The translations under genes were made by a program, and so were the position numbers. A model generated the notes under the pieces. It saw only the letters and a list, made by a program, of their open reading frames with translations, was not told the DNA's origin and made no database searches. Below, one piece after another: positions 62,825 to 64,000 of a stretch of DNA of 64,000 bases (its first letter is position 1; the number at the start of each line of letters is the position of its first letter). The DNA is from a virus: IMG/VR virus record IMGVR_UViG_3300030102_006261, positions 1 through 64,000 of that record; one strand, given 5' to 3'.

Positions 62825-64000
62825 ATGAAAAAGTTCTACGAAAGAAATGATTATGTAATTAATAGTGACGTGAATGTGTTGTTCGAAGAACTTCTGTCTA
62901 TGACAGTTTCCGAGTTCGAGGAGTGGGTTATCCGTATGCGGAGAGAGATAACGTATGCGTGGGATACATACGGATGCCCTCCTCGAACTGGGAAAAATAA
63001 AAATGACATACTTGATTCCTTTAACAAATTAGCAGAGTATCCAGTTCATCTATTCACTAAAACAGATGAACTTTCTGACATCGATGATGATGTTATCACA
63101 AACAAATCTCGTGCTGGTGTTGAGGTTGATCAATGGTTTTCTAATATGTTTAAAACGAGAATTAATTATAATGAAAAAGATGAAGGATATTCTATTTACG
63201 ATTTGGTTGCTAATCCTGATTATCTCGGGCGTGTTATACGTGGTGCTTCTAGGCACTTACGACGGGATTCATTTTATAGTCACGCGCTATCTGCAATCAA
63301 ACACAGTAAAAAATACTCCATCATTGACGTTTCATCCGGAGAAGAGTGGATAAAGGCTTACTTTAAAAACCCTGATGTGTTTAGAGGGTATGACTTCATG
63401 ATAGAAGAGGTAAAGCTCAGGGATGGGTTGAACACTAGTTACTTTCAGCTTGAGCAGTCTGATATACTACAATTAACAAAAGATCAAATGAATGAGTGGA
63501 AAGATTTACTCTCATACAGACATCACTCTACATTTGATATAGAGGATATGTCTGATGAAAAACTTTATGCCATCAGAATATACAAAAAGGGAAATCGGAT
63601 ATTTCCTTCTGGCTTTAAGTGTTTTAGAATTGGTTATATACAGCCTGCTGTTAACTTTCCTCCTATGACGGCTAAATACCTTTATGAGAGGTTTACCAAT
63701 GACATTAAATCACAGGAAACAATTAAAATCTTTGACCCGAGTTCAGGCTGGGGTGGTAGAATTCTTGGGGCTATGTCTTGTCGTGATGATAGGAATATTC
63801 TTTACATTGGCACTGATCCCAATCCTGACAATTTCTATGCTGATGGCACTTCTAAATATTCTTCTGTTGCCGATTTTTATAATACGGAAACGTATCGCGG
63901 CAATCCCTTCTTCAGTTCAACAAATAATTACGAGCTATACCAGCTAGGATCTGAGGAAATACACAAGGATGAAAGCTTTCAAAAACATCGGGGATCGATT
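62825..64000 (+). CDS. methyltransferase-like protein, partial (runs off window end)
   Basis: 392 codons are open to the window edge, from the ATG at 62825, with no stop. The N-terminal 280 residues are helical and mixed (SEFEEWVIRMRREITYAWDT, DSFYSHALSAIKHSKKYS). At about 303-312 FDPSSGWGGRI matches the SAM-binding motif I (D-x-x-x-G-x-G-G) of class I methyltransferases, followed by LYIGTDPNPDNF, the acidic loop of motif II. Catalytic NPPY/DPPY-type motif is not reached before the edge. Possibly a DNA-modifying enzyme with an N-terminal extension, or a nucleotide-related one. Its strong promoter suggests early expression. Confidence 0.6.
   Translation, partial: MKKFYERNDYVINSDVNVLFEELLSMTVSEFEEWVIRMRREITYAWDTYGCPPRTGKNKNDILDSFNKLAEYPVHLFTKTDELSDIDDDVITNKSRAGVEVDQWFSNMFKTRINYNEKDEGYSIYDLVANPDYLGRVIRGASRHLRRDSFYSHALSAIKHSKKYSIIDVSSGEEWIKAYFKNPDVFRGYDFMIEEVKLRDGLNTSYFQLEQSDILQLTKDQMNEWKDLLSYRHHSTFDIEDMSDEKLYAIRIYKKGNRIFPSGFKCFRIGYIQPAVNFPPMTAKYLYERFTNDIKSQETIKIFDPSSGWGGRILGAMSCRDDRNILYIGTDPNPDNFYADGTSKYSSVADFYNTETYRGNPFFSSTNNYELYQLGSEEIHKDESFQKHRGSI

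Noticed and set aside
1-64000. CRISPR array, insertion sequence or integrase/attachment site
   Set aside because: No regularly spaced repeats, no transposase motifs and no integrase are seen. The genome looks like a lytic phage.
1-64000. Cyanophage identity
   Set aside because: Order and motifs resemble marine T4-like phages, including cyanophages, but no photosynthesis genes occur here and leaderless promoters are not a known cyanophage hallmark. Host left open.

Overview
The window is a 64-kb piece of a T4-like tailed phage (myovirus) genome. It carries the T4-type virion set (gp4, gp6, gp13-gp23, gp25, gp26, gp48- and gp53-like proteins), the replication/recombination set (gp32, UvsY, UvsW, gp46, gp47) and the late-transcription pair gp33 and gp55. 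Late promoters matching the T4 octamer TATAAATA stand before many virion genes. Gene content and order (13-14-15-16-17-18-19-20-core-21-22-23-tube-uvsY-uvsW-55-47-46) resemble marine T4-like phages. I see no photosynthesis genes in this window, so a cyanobacterial host is not supported. Most of the window is AT-rich by eye, and its four tRNAs (Ile-UAU, Lys-UUU, Arg-UCU, Leu-UAA) read AT-rich codons, which suggests a host richer in GC. The host cannot be named from this window.

Layout. 1-1.9 kb: small GC-richer leftward genes, each with its own sigma70-like promoter; four have the -10 box exactly 6 nt before ATG, implying leaderless mRNAs; the last encodes an endonuclease VII-like HNH protein. 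2.0-2.6 kb: two small membrane proteins, one with a PEP-CTERM-like tail. 2.6-7.6 kb: a protease-like gene and a cassette of charged proteins, several starting with a T4-type capsid-targeting, prohead-protease-cleavable segment. 7.6-17.5 kb: accessory genes, including an HTTM membrane protein, a truncated UDP-glucose dehydrogenase, a methyltransferase-like protein with an inserted module, a DUF4385 protein, an LSm-like protein, a deaminase-like protein, four tRNAs, a pseudoknot-type mRNA leader and a roughly 290-nt intergenic RNA with its own promoter and terminator. 17.5-22.8 kb: two leftward fibre-like genes, gp33, and gp32 with a two-hairpin leader. 22.8-43.1 kb: baseplate hub and wedge, then fibre/collar genes. 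43.2-56 kb: neck, packaging, sheath, tube, portal, prohead core, protease, scaffold and major capsid. 56-62 kb: recombination and late sigma genes. 62-64 kb: a PLP-enzyme-like protein and a partial methyltransferase-like protein.

How it works together. Sigma70-like promoters (TTGACA/TATAAT) serve early or regulatory genes, tRNAs and RNAs. gp55 and gp33, both encoded here, would then direct host RNA polymerase to the TATAAATA promoters before the virion operons. gp46/47, UvsY, UvsW and gp32 support recombination-dependent replication, which in T4 is coupled to late transcription. gp21 would cleave the capsid, core and capsid-targeted internal proteins during head maturation.
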